Part shown: positions 52,884 to 61,280 of the stretch, piece after piece | Numbering within the stretch: position 1 is the first letter of the stretch | How the letters are laid out: each line of letters opens with the position of its first letter | Source: CAJXZP01 sp041563475 | GTDB taxonomy: Bacteria; Bacteroidota; Bacteroidia; Flavobacteriales_G; Salibacteraceae | Assembly: GCA_041563475.1 (NCBI GenBank) | Contig: JBFFMY010000001.1 | Coordinates: 74,396 to 138,395, forward strand | DNA length: 64,000 nt | Direction: 5' to 3' | Notes under the pieces: generated by a model | What the model was told of the DNA's origin: nothing | The model's input: only the letters and a program-made list of their open reading frames with translations | Database searches by the model: none | Translations under genes and position numbers: made by a program

Positions 52884-54750
52884 ATCGTCCCAAATGGACT
52901 AAAATCACCGAAATATCGGAAGGGGACACTCCGCTTACACGTGAAGCTTGTCCAAGATTAGTGGGGCGAAGCTTGGTGAGTTTTTCACGCGCTTCATAGC
53001 TGAGTGATTTTAGCTGTGCGTAATCCAAATTGTCTAGTAATTTAATATGATCTAAGTTTTTTAATCGGTCGGCTAGTTTCTTTTCTCTTTCTATGTACCC
53101 GGAATATTTTACCAAAATCTCCACTTGCTCCAGAACCTCCCGGTCCTTGACCTTTTCAAATTTCATTTCTGATATGATTGGGGAAAATTGTTTAATACTT
53201 TCTAAGGTAATTTGTGGTCTGCCTAAAATGGTTAACATCTTCACTTTTTGTTTTAGTGGAGATGTGCCGAGGTCTTCTAAAACGGGGTTAATATCCGCTG
53301 GGTTAACGCTTAGTTCTGAAATGTGCTTTACTAATTGGTTTGTTTGCTTGTATTTTTCTTCTAATCGTTTCATTCGATTAGCTTTTGCTAGACCGTAGTT
53401 AAAAGATTTTTCCGTTAGTCTTATATCTGCGTTATCTTGTCTTAAAAGAATGCGATGTTCTGCCCGTGAAGTGAACATTCTATAGGGCTCTTCAGTTCCT
53501 TTAGTCACAAGATCATCTATTAGAACGCCAATATAAGCTTCATCTCTGGAAAGAATAAATGGATCCATTCCTTTAACCTTTGCTGCCGCATTCATTCCGG
53601 CCATTAGTCCTTGGCCAGCTGCTTCCTCGTAACCAGTGGTTCCGTTTATTTGACCTGCAAAAAAGAGGTTAGAAATCAATTTTGTTTCTAGCGTATTTCT
53701 TAATTGTGTAGGGGGGAAGTAATCATATTCTATAGCGTATCCAGGTTTTAAAACTTTTGCATTCTCAAATCCTGGGATGAGCTTCATGGAAGAAAGTTGA
53801 ACTTCCTTTGGTAAGGAAGTTGAAAATCCATTTACATATACCTCGGTGGTTTGCCATCCTTCTGGCTCAACAAATATTTGATGTCGATCTTTATCTGCAA
53901 AGCGATCTATTTTATCTTCTATGGAAGGACAATAGCGCGGACCTAAGCCTTTAATTCTGCCTGTAAACATAGGTGAATCATCAAAGCCTACTCGAAGCTC
54001 ATTGTGAACCCTTTCATTGGTATAGGTAATCCAGCACGAGCGTTGTTCACTAAGTATTTTTGAATCTAAATACGAAAATTTCCAAGGTTGAGAATCTCCA
54101 AATTGTTCCTCCATTTTGGAGTAATCCAGACTTCTCCCATCTACGCGTGGCGGTGTTCCTGTTTTCATTCTACCCGATTCAAAACCTAAATCCACCAGGT
54201 TTTCTGTTACTCCTTGGGAAGATCTTTCGCCCATTCGTCCACCTGAGAATTTCTGCCCTCCGATATGAATAGTGCCATTTAGAAATGTTCCAGAGGTTAA
54301 AATTACGGTATCCGACTTAATCGTGACTCCCATTTGCGTTACCACTCCAGTCACTCTATTTCCAGTATTTGTCACCGCTAAAACGGTGTCTTGCCAAAAA
54401 TCCAAATTGGGAATTAGCTCCAATCTATTTTTCCATTCTATAGAGAAAAGCACTCTATCATTCTGCGTTCTTGGGCTCCACATTGCGGGACCCTTAGAAC
54501 GATTAAGCATTCTAAATTGAATGGCGCTTGCATCTGAAACGAGTCCTGATAAACCGCCTAAAGCATCAATTTCTCGAACAATTTGACCTTTGGCAACCCC
54601 ACCCATGGCAGGATTGCATGACATTTGGCCAATTCGAGATAAATCCATGGTAATGAGTAGAACACTAACGCCCAAATTGGCTGCCGCAGCAGCAGCTTCT
54701 GCTCCTGCGTGTCCCGCACCTACCACAATTACATCATATTTTTGTAACAT
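52882..54750 (-). CDS. mnmG: tRNA uridine-5-carboxymethylaminomethyl(34) synthesis enzyme MnmG (GidA)
   Basis: A 622-residue FAD protein that, with MnmE, adds the cmnm5 group to U34 of tRNAs reading NNA/NNG codons. The FAD-binding start is VIVVGAGHAGAEAA, followed by GQMSCNPAMGGVAKG; the C-terminal helical domain ends in YSGYIERE...ASRVSGVSPSDI. I chose the ATG at 54750; a GTG at 54768 lies inside the parS site and adds six non-conserved residues. mnmG is often near oriC. Confidence 0.95.
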   Translation of the reverse strand: MLQKYDVIVVGAGHAGAEAAAAAANLGVSVLLITMDLSRIGQMSCNPAMGGVAKGQIVREIDALGGLSGLVSDASAIQFRMLNRSKGPAMWSPRTQNDRVLFSIEWKNRLELIPNLDFWQDTVLAVTNTGNRVTGVVTQMGVTIKSDTVILTSGTFLNGTIHIGGQKFSGGRMGERSSQGVTENLVDLGFESGRMKTGTPPRVDGRSLDYSKMEEQFGDSQPWKFSYLDSKILSEQRSCWITYTNERVHNELRVGFDDSPMFTGRIKGLGPRYCPSIEDKIDRFADKDRHQIFVEPEGWQTTEVYVNGFSTSLPKEVQLSSMKLIPGFENAKVLKPGYAIEYDYFPPTQLRNTLETKLISNLFFAGQINGTTGYEEAAGQGLMAGMNAAAKVKGMDPFILSRDEAYIGVLIDDLVTKGTEEPYRMFTSRAEHRILLRQDNADIRLTEKSFNYGLAKANRMKRLEEKYKQTNQLVKHISELSVNPADINPVLEDLGTSPLKQKVKMLTILGRPQITLESIKQFSPIISEMKFEKVKDREVLEQVEILVKYSGYIEREKKLADRLKNLDHIKLLDNLDYAQLKSLSYEAREKLTKLRPTNLGQASRVSGVSPSDISVILVHLGR

Positions 54751-54760
54751 ATTCTTTTTA

Positions 54761-54776
54761 TGTTTCACGTGAAACC
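54761..54776. promoter_or_regulatory. parS-like centromere site
   Basis: TGTTTCACGTGAAACC matches the parS consensus at 15 of 16 bases. It fills most of the 26-base gap between the ybeY stop and the mnmG start. With the site at 52868 it makes a pair about 1.9 kb apart, flanking mnmG. Confidence 0.88.
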
Positions 54777-55205
54777 TTAGGAGATTAAATTGGTGTTTTT
54801 GAGATAGTACTCCTCTTTGGTTCTCATTTCAGTTTCCTCTATTTCAGTCTTATCCTTATATCCACAAAGATGCAGAACTCCATGCACAATTACCCGAAGA
54901 GTTTCTTCTAGCACACCTGTTTGAAGTGCGTTTGAATTGTCCTTAATCCGGTCAATGCTTATTAAAATATCACCATTTATTACTGGAAATTCAGATTCAT
55001 CAAACGTGATTACATCCGTATAAAAGTCGTGCGATAAGTATTGTTTATTGTATTCTAAAAGATCATCATCAGACATAAAAACATAGGTAAGAACACCTAT
55101 GGATTTTCTTTCATTCTCTACCACCGCAATCAACCATTGTTTAACGCTTTCTAAGTTTTTTAGTCCGCATGAAACATTTTCAATAAACGCAATTTGAGAC
55201 TTCAT
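54777..55205 (-). CDS. ybeY: rRNA maturation endoribonuclease YbeY
   Basis: A 142-residue UPF0054 metalloprotein with VIVHGVLHLCGYKDKTE, the zinc motif HGxLHLxGY with Asp/Lys where other phyla have the third His; this variant is usual in Bacteroidota. YbeY acts in 16S rRNA 3' end maturation and 70S quality control. It is 1 base overlapped with the DUF4175 gene and 26 bases from mnmG. Confidence 0.9.
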   Translation of the reverse strand: MKSQIAFIENVSCGLKNLESVKQWLIAVVENERKSIGVLTYVFMSDDDLLEYNKQYLSHDFYTDVITFDESEFPVINGDILISIDRIKDNSNALQTGVLEETLRVIVHGVLHLCGYKDKTEIEETEMRTKEEYYLKNTNLIS

Positions 55206-58200
55206 TACTTCTCTATTTCTTGGTTGTATTTATTTACCTGATTCTTGTAATAGTTACTTAAATCTGGATTAAATAAGCGTAGAATTTCTAATTCCGATTC
55301 TTTTAATTTCTTGTACTCTTCCAGTTGTTTGGTGTTCGACTGGTTAAATTGTTTGGCAGTTTGAGATTCTCTTTTCTCCTCCATTTCTCGTTCTCGTTCT
55401 GAGTTTTCTGCTTCCAACATTTTTATTTCAATATTTTTTTGTCGTTGTAAAAATTCGTTGTCGAGCTCCAAGTTAATAATGTCCGTTTCATTTTGGTCTA
55501 GCAACCTTTCCAGTTCTTTTAACTGCCCCGCGCCTTCTAAGTCACCCTCTTTTTGAAGACTTTCGGCCATCTTACGAATTTCTTGACGAATGAGTTCTTG
55601 TTGGGCTGCCATTTCCGCCATTTGTTTACTCATTCCTTTTCCCATATTTCCAGGATTCATCTTGCCTGGAGATTTACCTTTCTCCAGTTCCTGTTTCATT
55701 TTTTCCATTTGTTTGGCCAATTCTTTTTGTTTTTGTTTCGAGGATTTCATAGAGGGTTTTGGTGAACCGCCTCCGGGTTTCGAACAACTTCCTTTACCTG
55801 ATTTACTGCTTTCACTTTGCTGCTGTTCCATTTGTTGAATTATTTCATCCAATAGAACGGCTAAATTATTTATGGCGGTAAGTGCTTTTTGTTGGTTTAA
55901 TCCACTCTGGGGTAAGTTGCGTTGTTGTAATTCTTTTACCGTAAATTCCATTTGGGTAGTCATTTCTTTAATTTCTTTCTCTACCAAAGCGTCTAATTGA
56001 GGAATTCTTGTGGCCAAGGCATATAAGGAATCCTTAATTCCTTCCGAACTTTCTTGTAATCTTTTTTGGGTCTGGGTGTGCTTAACAATTTGAGGGTCAG
56101 TTCTTTCAACTGATTTTATTTGCATCATTACTTCTTCTTGTTCAAAGGATAATTCCAATACATTTTCCAATAATTTTCGCATGGATTCTAAATCCTCCCC
56201 TTCTTGAGCAGAGGCATTCATGTCCATACTTTCACCCATTTTTTCTTTCATTTCTGCCATTTTTTTAGCAGCATCTTTTTGGTCTTGCGCGGATTCCTTC
56301 CGTTTACCTTCCTTTGATTTTTCAACAGAATTCTTTTGATCTTCAGATATTTCTTCTTGTTTTTCCTTATCAAAATCTATATCATTAGGTTCATCAAGTT
56401 CTTTATTAAGGGAATCTAATCGGTCCATTTCCTTTTTGAGTTCCTCAAATTCTTTGTTTAGTTCTTCCTGTTCTTTTACGTTTTCCTCATTCGTAATTTC
56501 TTTATTTTCATTTTTTTCCGCCAATTCCTCTTGTTTTTTGGCCAATTCCTCCATTTTTTCAAGAGATTTCTCCAATCCTTGCTCTAATTCTAATTGTTTA
56601 AAGATTTCTAAATTTCTATCCAATTCCTTCAGCATGTCCTCCTGATTCATCTCCATTTTTTTCAAATGTTCTTGAATCAAATCTTTGTTCATTTCTTCCA
56701 GTAATTTTTGAAGTTCTTCGTAGAGCTTTTTGGTGTCTTCGTCCATCAGCTTTTCATAAAGTTCTTCCAGTTGTTTTTGCTTACTTAGAATTTCCTCATT
56801 GGGAGAACTTTCTTTCTTATAGTTTTCTTGATGTTTTTTAAATTTTTCCGTGGTTTTGTCAATATTTTTTTGAAGATTTTTTTCTGATTCGATAATCTTT
56901 TCGAGCTTTTTCTGGTTTTCCCAGTCGATATTTTTCTTATTCAAAAGGTCTTCCTCCGCGGCCTTAATTTCCTTATTTAATTGGTCTGATTTTTCTGCAA
57001 GATCTTTCATTTCTTTTAACAATTCATCTCCTTGAGAATTCAAGGCACTATCTTGTTGTAAGTCGTTTAAGACATCCATCTTATAGGGAGCGGAAGTTGT
57101 TCGTTTGTACCCATGAATTTGGTCGTTGTCGCGGATTTCAAACGTTACAACTGTATTGGCTTTTAGCGTTGTTCTATTAACTTGAAGAGTGAAAACATCC
57201 TGCGATGACTGTTTGTTAATCGGAAGATTTGTTGTCCATGAACTATCCTCCGAAACAAAATTTGCCGTTAAAGAATGAAATCCATAATCATCTTGAACTC
57301 TCCCATAGAAATACACATAATCAAGCTGCGAAGAATCAATTTGCGTTTTCATATCAATTGACGGATAGTTGTCTTTAATAAGTAAAACTTGACTTTCGAA
57401 TCCATTTTGAAAATTTCCCTTCGGGCTTTTTAGTTCTACAATGTAGTTCTGATTTTCTGTAAGTCTTTGATTATGAATTAGTTTTAATTTCTGTAGAGAA
57501 ACTCCTTCAATAGTTTCACCATTAATGGTAAGGTTTGCTTGTTGGGCATCTTTAATAGAGAATTCCCAAAAAAGTTTACTTCCTTCGGGTAACTCAAGGA
57601 GAGAAGGGTTCGAAAATGAAGAACGTGTTTTTTTGGTATAATCCGGATATTCCACAACCAGTTTCACATCCGATACCAAAGGGTTTGGGATAACAACAAT
57701 GGTATAGGACTCGCTAAAAAATTTATTCGCCTTAAATCGGTAAGTGATATCCGAAGTAATGTTTTCCACGTTGAATTTGAATTCGCCACGCTCCCCATTG
57801 GCGCGGTACAAAACCCCATCCATTTCCACAAACACTTCTTTTGGAAGATCTTCTCCCACAAGTTTCACATCTAAAGTAGTACTTGTACCAGAATTCAGCT
57901 CAATATTGCCTGGATATACCTCAAAATCAAAAGGCGCAATTGCCGAATAATCCACGTTATAATTGATCATTTGAGTGGCGCCATCCGTAACCACGCGTTT
58001 GTTAAAAGTTAAAATAACAAGTAATAAACTGATAGGGATAAGCAGAATAAACGCGTTTTTCTTTTTCTCAATTGGAGGAACAGCTTTTGAAAACTCAAAC
58101 GGAGATAAAAATTCGGCACGACTAGCAATGGATGCGGTCATTAAGGCATTTTTCTCGCTTGTTTGGGCGAATTGTAATGTGTTCAGAAGTTTGTCGCCAA

Positions 58201-58525
58201 TTTGCGCATAATGGGTGCCAATATATTGTGCGGCTTCTTCCGAAGAAATGCCTTTATTTATTTTGAATAGACGTAAAACGGGGTCAACAACCCCAAAATA
58301 AAGGGCGCTTAAAAGAATAAGCACGAATCCGTAAAATAGAATAAAGCGAACCGCGGTAGGTAATTGTCCGTAAAAAATAAGGAGATCAAAAAACAAGAAA
58401 AACGACAAAACAATTCCAGTAGAAACAATCACGCCTTTTACTAATCTATTGAAATAGAATTTCTTATAAAACCCTTCCAGGTTTTCAAGTATGTTTTGCG
58501 TTGGTATGTTATTGTTCGAATTCAT
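55205..58525 (-). CDS. DUF4175 family membrane protein with long coiled coil
   Basis: An 1106-residue protein: two or three N-terminal helices (about 35-85 and about 165), an Ig-like beta region (about 200-480), then about 600 residues of Glu/Lys/Gln-rich coiled coil, including a low-complexity segment SSKSGKGSCSKPGGG. It matches the Bacteroidota DUF4175 family, usually upstream of ybeY/mnmG. Function unknown; topology suggests an inner-membrane anchor with a large periplasmic part. I chose the ATG at 58525; the TTG at 58537 is less likely. Confidence 0.8.
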   Translation of the reverse strand: MNSNNNIPTQNILENLEGFYKKFYFNRLVKGVIVSTGIVLSFFLFFDLLIFYGQLPTAVRFILFYGFVLILLSALYFGVVDPVLRLFKINKGISSEEAAQYIGTHYAQIGDKLLNTLQFAQTSEKNALMTASIASRAEFLSPFEFSKAVPPIEKKKNAFILLIPISLLLVILTFNKRVVTDGATQMINYNVDYSAIAPFDFEVYPGNIELNSGTSTTLDVKLVGEDLPKEVFVEMDGVLYRANGERGEFKFNVENITSDITYRFKANKFFSESYTIVVIPNPLVSDVKLVVEYPDYTKKTRSSFSNPSLLELPEGSKLFWEFSIKDAQQANLTINGETIEGVSLQKLKLIHNQRLTENQNYIVELKSPKGNFQNGFESQVLLIKDNYPSIDMKTQIDSSQLDYVYFYGRVQDDYGFHSLTANFVSEDSSWTTNLPINKQSSQDVFTLQVNRTTLKANTVVTFEIRDNDQIHGYKRTTSAPYKMDVLNDLQQDSALNSQGDELLKEMKDLAEKSDQLNKEIKAAEEDLLNKKNIDWENQKKLEKIIESEKNLQKNIDKTTEKFKKHQENYKKESSPNEEILSKQKQLEELYEKLMDEDTKKLYEELQKLLEEMNKDLIQEHLKKMEMNQEDMLKELDRNLEIFKQLELEQGLEKSLEKMEELAKKQEELAEKNENKEITNEENVKEQEELNKEFEELKKEMDRLDSLNKELDEPNDIDFDKEKQEEISEDQKNSVEKSKEGKRKESAQDQKDAAKKMAEMKEKMGESMDMNASAQEGEDLESMRKLLENVLELSFEQEEVMMQIKSVERTDPQIVKHTQTQKRLQESSEGIKDSLYALATRIPQLDALVEKEIKEMTTQMEFTVKELQQRNLPQSGLNQQKALTAINNLAVLLDEIIQQMEQQQSESSKSGKGSCSKPGGGSPKPSMKSSKQKQKELAKQMEKMKQELEKGKSPGKMNPGNMGKGMSKQMAEMAAQQELIRQEIRKMAESLQKEGDLEGAGQLKELERLLDQNETDIINLELDNEFLQRQKNIEIKMLEAENSEREREMEEKRESQTAKQFNQSNTKQLEEYKKLKESELEILRLFNPDLSNYYKNQVNKYNQEIEK

Positions 58526-58678
58526 ATTTTTCTTCAACCAAAAAAGGGCAATTATGTATTGCTACATCGGTGAATATATTGCTTGATTTTGGTAGTTGCA
58601 AAGGTGTAAAAAATATAGAAGCGAATCTAGCACTTAAAAAATCTATATTCTGCTCAATTTGAAACGACTGACAAAGTT

Positions 58679-58706
58679 TTGTAGCACTATAAATTTAGTA
58701 TCTTCG
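58679..58706 (+). promoter_or_regulatory. Predicted promoter of gltX
   Basis: TTG (58679-58681), 17 bases, then TATCTTCG (58699-58706), one mismatch from TAnnTTTG, 20 bases ahead of the gltX ATG. Spacing is within the range for Bacteroidota primary-sigma promoters. Confidence 0.5.
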
Positions 58707-58725
58707 CGCCCTCAAATTTTTGAAT

Positions 58726-60258
58726 ATGACAATGCAAAATGTTCGCGTGCGGTTTGCACCAAGTCCAACAGGACCATTACACCTTGGAGGAGTTAGAACC
58801 GCTCTTTACAATTATTTATTAGCTAAAAAGCACAACGGAACTTTTATTCTCCGAATTGAAGATACCGATCAAACACGATTTGTAGAAAAAGCCGAACAAT
58901 ATATTCAAGAATCGTTAGAATGGTGTGGGATAACTCCAGATGAATCCCCTTGGAATCCGGGAGAGTATGGGCCTTACCGCCAATCGGAAAGAAATTCAAT
59001 ATATCGCGAATATGCCGATAGAATGATTGAAAATGGAACGGCTTATTATGCTTTTGACACTCCGGAAGAATTAACGGATGTGCGTGAAAAGGCAAAGGCG
59101 GCAAAAATGCCAAACTGGCAATACAACCATATTACGAGAAATTCGATGCAAAACTCGCTCACTTTATCGGAAGATGCAGTGAAACAAAAAATTGAAGCTG
59201 GTGAACCCTATGTAATACGCGTAAAAATACCGAGAAACGAAGAAGTTCGGTTTGAAGATGAAATTCGTGGTTGGGTTGTCGTAAATACTTCTAACTTGGA
59301 TGATAAAGTGATTTTTAAATCAGACGGAATACCAACCTACCATTTGGCAAATATTGTGGATGATTACTTAATGAAAATTACGCATGTAATTCGTGGGGAA
59401 GAGTGGTTGCCATCTGCTCCGCTACACGTGTTGTTGTACCGGTATTTAGGATGGGAAGATTCAATGCCAAAGTTTGCACATTTACCATTGATTTTACGTC
59501 CTGATGGAAACGGAAAACTAAGTAAACGTGATGGTGATCGACTAGGTTTTCCGGTATTTCCACTTAACTGGACAGACGAAGCTACTGGAGAACAATCCAG
59601 CGGATATAGAGAACGTGGGTATTTTCCAGATGCGTTTATAAATATGCTAGCCTTCTTGGGTTGGAACCCTGGAACGAATGAAGAAATTTTTGATTTAGAT
59701 CAATTAGTTGAAGCCTTTTCTTTAGAAAGAGTGGGTAAATCAGGGGCGAAATTTGATGCGCCCAAAGCACTGTGGTATCAGCAACAATATTTACGCGCTA
59801 CTACGAACGATAAATTAGCCGAAATGGTAATGCCAATGGCATCTGAAAAGGGCATAAATACTTCGGTAGAAGTAATGGCTAAAGTGAGTGGGTTAATGAA
59901 AGAACGTGCCACTTTTATTCAAGATATTTTGAACGAAGGAATGTATTTCTTTGAAGCTCCAACAGAATATGATGAACAAACCATTAAGAAAAAATGGAAA
60001 GAACAAACGCCAGCTTTATTAGAGGCATTGCGTAACGAGTTTGCCAAAATCGATTCTTTTTCACACGATAATATTGAAGCAACCTTTAGCGCTTTTTTAG
60101 CGGAAAATGAAATTGGGTTTGGACAGATAGGCCCAGCATTTCGTTTGGCGATTAGCGGCAAAGGAATGGGCCCAAGCTTATTTGATATCTGCGAAATTTT
60201 AGGAAAAGAAGAAACGTTAAATAGAATTGATACGGCTTTACAAACAATTACAAAATAA
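58726..60258 (+). CDS. gltX: Glutamate--tRNA ligase
   Basis: A 510-residue class I synthetase with VRFAPSPTGPLHLGGVRTAL (HIGH-type motif) and KLSKRDGDRLG (KMSKS-type, about residue 264). LRIEDTDQTRFV is also diagnostic. Start set at the ATG at 58726; another ATG follows at 58732. The stop TAA overlaps the folB start by one base. It supplies Glu-tRNA(Glu) for translation. Confidence 0.95.
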   Translation: MTMQNVRVRFAPSPTGPLHLGGVRTALYNYLLAKKHNGTFILRIEDTDQTRFVEKAEQYIQESLEWCGITPDESPWNPGEYGPYRQSERNSIYREYADRMIENGTAYYAFDTPEELTDVREKAKAAKMPNWQYNHITRNSMQNSLTLSEDAVKQKIEAGEPYVIRVKIPRNEEVRFEDEIRGWVVVNTSNLDDKVIFKSDGIPTYHLANIVDDYLMKITHVIRGEEWLPSAPLHVLLYRYLGWEDSMPKFAHLPLILRPDGNGKLSKRDGDRLGFPVFPLNWTDEATGEQSSGYRERGYFPDAFINMLAFLGWNPGTNEEIFDLDQLVEAFSLERVGKSGAKFDAPKALWYQQQYLRATTNDKLAEMVMPMASEKGINTSVEVMAKVSGLMKERATFIQDILNEGMYFFEAPTEYDEQTIKKKWKEQTPALLEALRNEFAKIDSFSHDNIEATFSAFLAENEIGFGQIGPAFRLAISGKGMGPSLFDICEILGKEETLNRIDTALQTITK

Positions 60259-60620
60259 TGGGTGTAGTAGAGGTTTCTGGAATTAGTGTAAGAGCATTTC
60301 ATGGCTGTATTGACGAGGAAGCGCTAGTTGGAGGCGATTTTACAGTAAATGTGCGCGTTCATACCCCATTTGCAATTGCGGCCGCTACAGACGATTTAAA
60401 TGAGGCGGTAGATTATGTTGTAATCACGGATATTGTAAAACGTGAAATGGCAATTCGGGCAAAACTTATTGAAGTGGTGGTGATGAGAATTGTGAAAGCA
60501 ATTCAGGCAAGATTTCCTAAAGCTATAGAGGTAGAAGCTACTGTAATTAAGCACCGCGCACCAATAGAAATGGATGTAAAAAGCGTAAGTGTGTATTTAA
60601 ATAGCAAAGATTTGAGGTAA
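60258..60620 (+). CDS. folB: Dihydroneopterin aldolase
   Basis: A 120-residue T-fold enzyme of folate synthesis that cleaves 7,8-dihydroneopterin to 6-hydroxymethyl-dihydropterin and glycolaldehyde. It begins VEVSGISVRAFHGCIDEEA, with the conserved Tyr/His-Gly entry (here FHGC), and contains LNEAVDYVVITDIV and IKHRAPIEM (the Lys/His pocket). It overlaps gltX by one base and lies 34 bases from the tRNA-Cys gene. Confidence 0.9.
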   Translation: MGVVEVSGISVRAFHGCIDEEALVGGDFTVNVRVHTPFAIAAATDDLNEAVDYVVITDIVKREMAIRAKLIEVVVMRIVKAIQARFPKAIEVEATVIKHRAPIEMDVKSVSVYLNSKDLR

Positions 60621-60654
60621 ATTCATAGTAATTATTACATTTGCCGCCTAAGAG

Positions 60655-60725
60655 GGTCTCGTGGCCGAGCGGCTAGGCTGGGCTCTGCAAAAGCTCCTAC
60701 AGCGGTTCGAATCCGCTCGAGACCT
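60655..60725 (+). tRNA. tRNA-Cys (GCA)
   Basis: GGTCTCG (60655-60661) pairs perfectly with CGAGACC (60718-60724), with U73 as discriminator, the identity base of tRNA-Cys. T arm AGCGG-TTCGAAT-CCGCT and D arm (GCCGAGCGGCTAGGC) are present. The anticodon GCA is at 60687-60689 in a CTGCAAA loop. CCA is not encoded. The folB gene and a terminator flank it; an integrase lies about 550 bases downstream. Confidence 0.97.
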
Positions 60726-60740
60726 CTATAACACTTGTTT

Positions 60741-60773
60741 AAATGGCTAACAATTAAACTGTTAGCCATTTTT
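60741..60773 (+). terminator. Terminator after tRNA-Cys
   Basis: AAATGGCTAAC (60741-60751), a 9-base loop and GTTAGCCATTT (60761-60771) form a perfect 11-bp stem running into a T-run. Confidence 0.8.
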
Positions 60774-60784
60774 GTTTGAAAAAA

Positions 60785-60838
60785 TTAGCCCACAATTTAG
60801 CCCACATTTTAATTGATATTCGAACGAATTAGCCCATA
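60785..60838. repeat. Three direct copies of TTAGCCCA(C/T)A
   Basis: TTAGCCCACA occurs at 60785 and 60797 (12-base period) and TTAGCCCATA at 60829, the last containing the stop codon of the zinc-ribbon gene. They lie about 60-110 bases past tRNA-Cys. They could be a recombinase arm-type site, or remnants of repeated 3' ends of an earlier insertion; the sequence alone does not decide. Confidence 0.4.
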
Positions 60839-61197
60839 TACTCCTGCCATACTACAAGCACATATTTGGCTTTACCATTTTCTTGTTTTTGTAAGAAACC
60901 GTATTCAAAACAGAACAGATATACATCTGCTTTTTTGTTTTTCCAGTAATGGGTAAAATACTTTGGATCAAACCCCGCTTCCAATAACGTATGTTTTAGA
61001 ACTATTGATTTTCCCGCCCTATTGTAGGCACGCAATAGTTTTCTATTGAGTCGAAGTTGCTTATTGATTTTTTCAAATAGTCTTTCTCCTTTTTCCAGTT
61101 GGGATTTATAGTGGAAATTAGATTTACAATACGTAGAACAAAATTTTTTGTCACTTCTACCCAAAACGGGTTCGTTACAGTTAGGGCAAGTTTTCAT
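60829..61197 (-). CDS. Zinc-ribbon protein, hypothetical
   Basis: A 122-residue protein beginning MKTCPNCNEPVLGRSDKKFCS followed by TYC: four cysteines (CPNC...CSTYC) suited to a zinc ribbon. The rest is basic and helical (about 30-75) with a beta-like end. Similar N-terminal zinc ribbons followed by a domain of about 90 residues are widespread in Bacteroidota; I do not know a function. It is divergent from the integrase, and the promoter gap between them carries a nearly perfect 18-bp inverted repeat. Confidence 0.7.
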   Translation of the reverse strand: MKTCPNCNEPVLGRSDKKFCSTYCKSNFHYKSQLEKGERLFEKINKQLRLNRKLLRAYNRAGKSIVLKHTLLEAGFDPKYFTHYWKNKKADVYLFCFEYGFLQKQENGKAKYVLVVWQEYMG

Positions 61198-61200
61198 AAG

Positions 61201-61237
61201 CGTATATTTAAACGTTTAATAAACGTCTAAATATACG
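61201..61237. repeat. 18-bp inverted repeat in the divergent promoter region of the zinc-ribbon and integrase genes
   Basis: 61201-61218 and 61220-61237 are reverse complements with a single mismatch and a one-base centre. The half-sites contain CGTATATTTA and AACGTTTA. It starts 3 bases from the zinc-ribbon gene start, so a bound protein would block that gene and could also affect the integrase. Confidence 0.65.
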
Positions 61238-61280
61238 GCTATTTTATGTATTGCTAATTATTCCACCTAGATTTGATTCT

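Noticed and set aside
52933..52948. Third parS-like palindrome around CACGTG inside mnmG
   Set aside because: It matches only about 11 of 16 bases and lies in coding sequence, so it is probably chance.
55553..56645. Plus-strand open frames rich in Phe, Ser and Cys opposite the DUF4175 gene
   Set aside because: They are the antisense of Glu/Lys/Gln-rich coiled-coil codons.
60785..60838. CRISPR or other array from the TTAGCCCACA copies
   Set aside because: Only three 10-base copies, with unequal spacing and no spacers of regular length.
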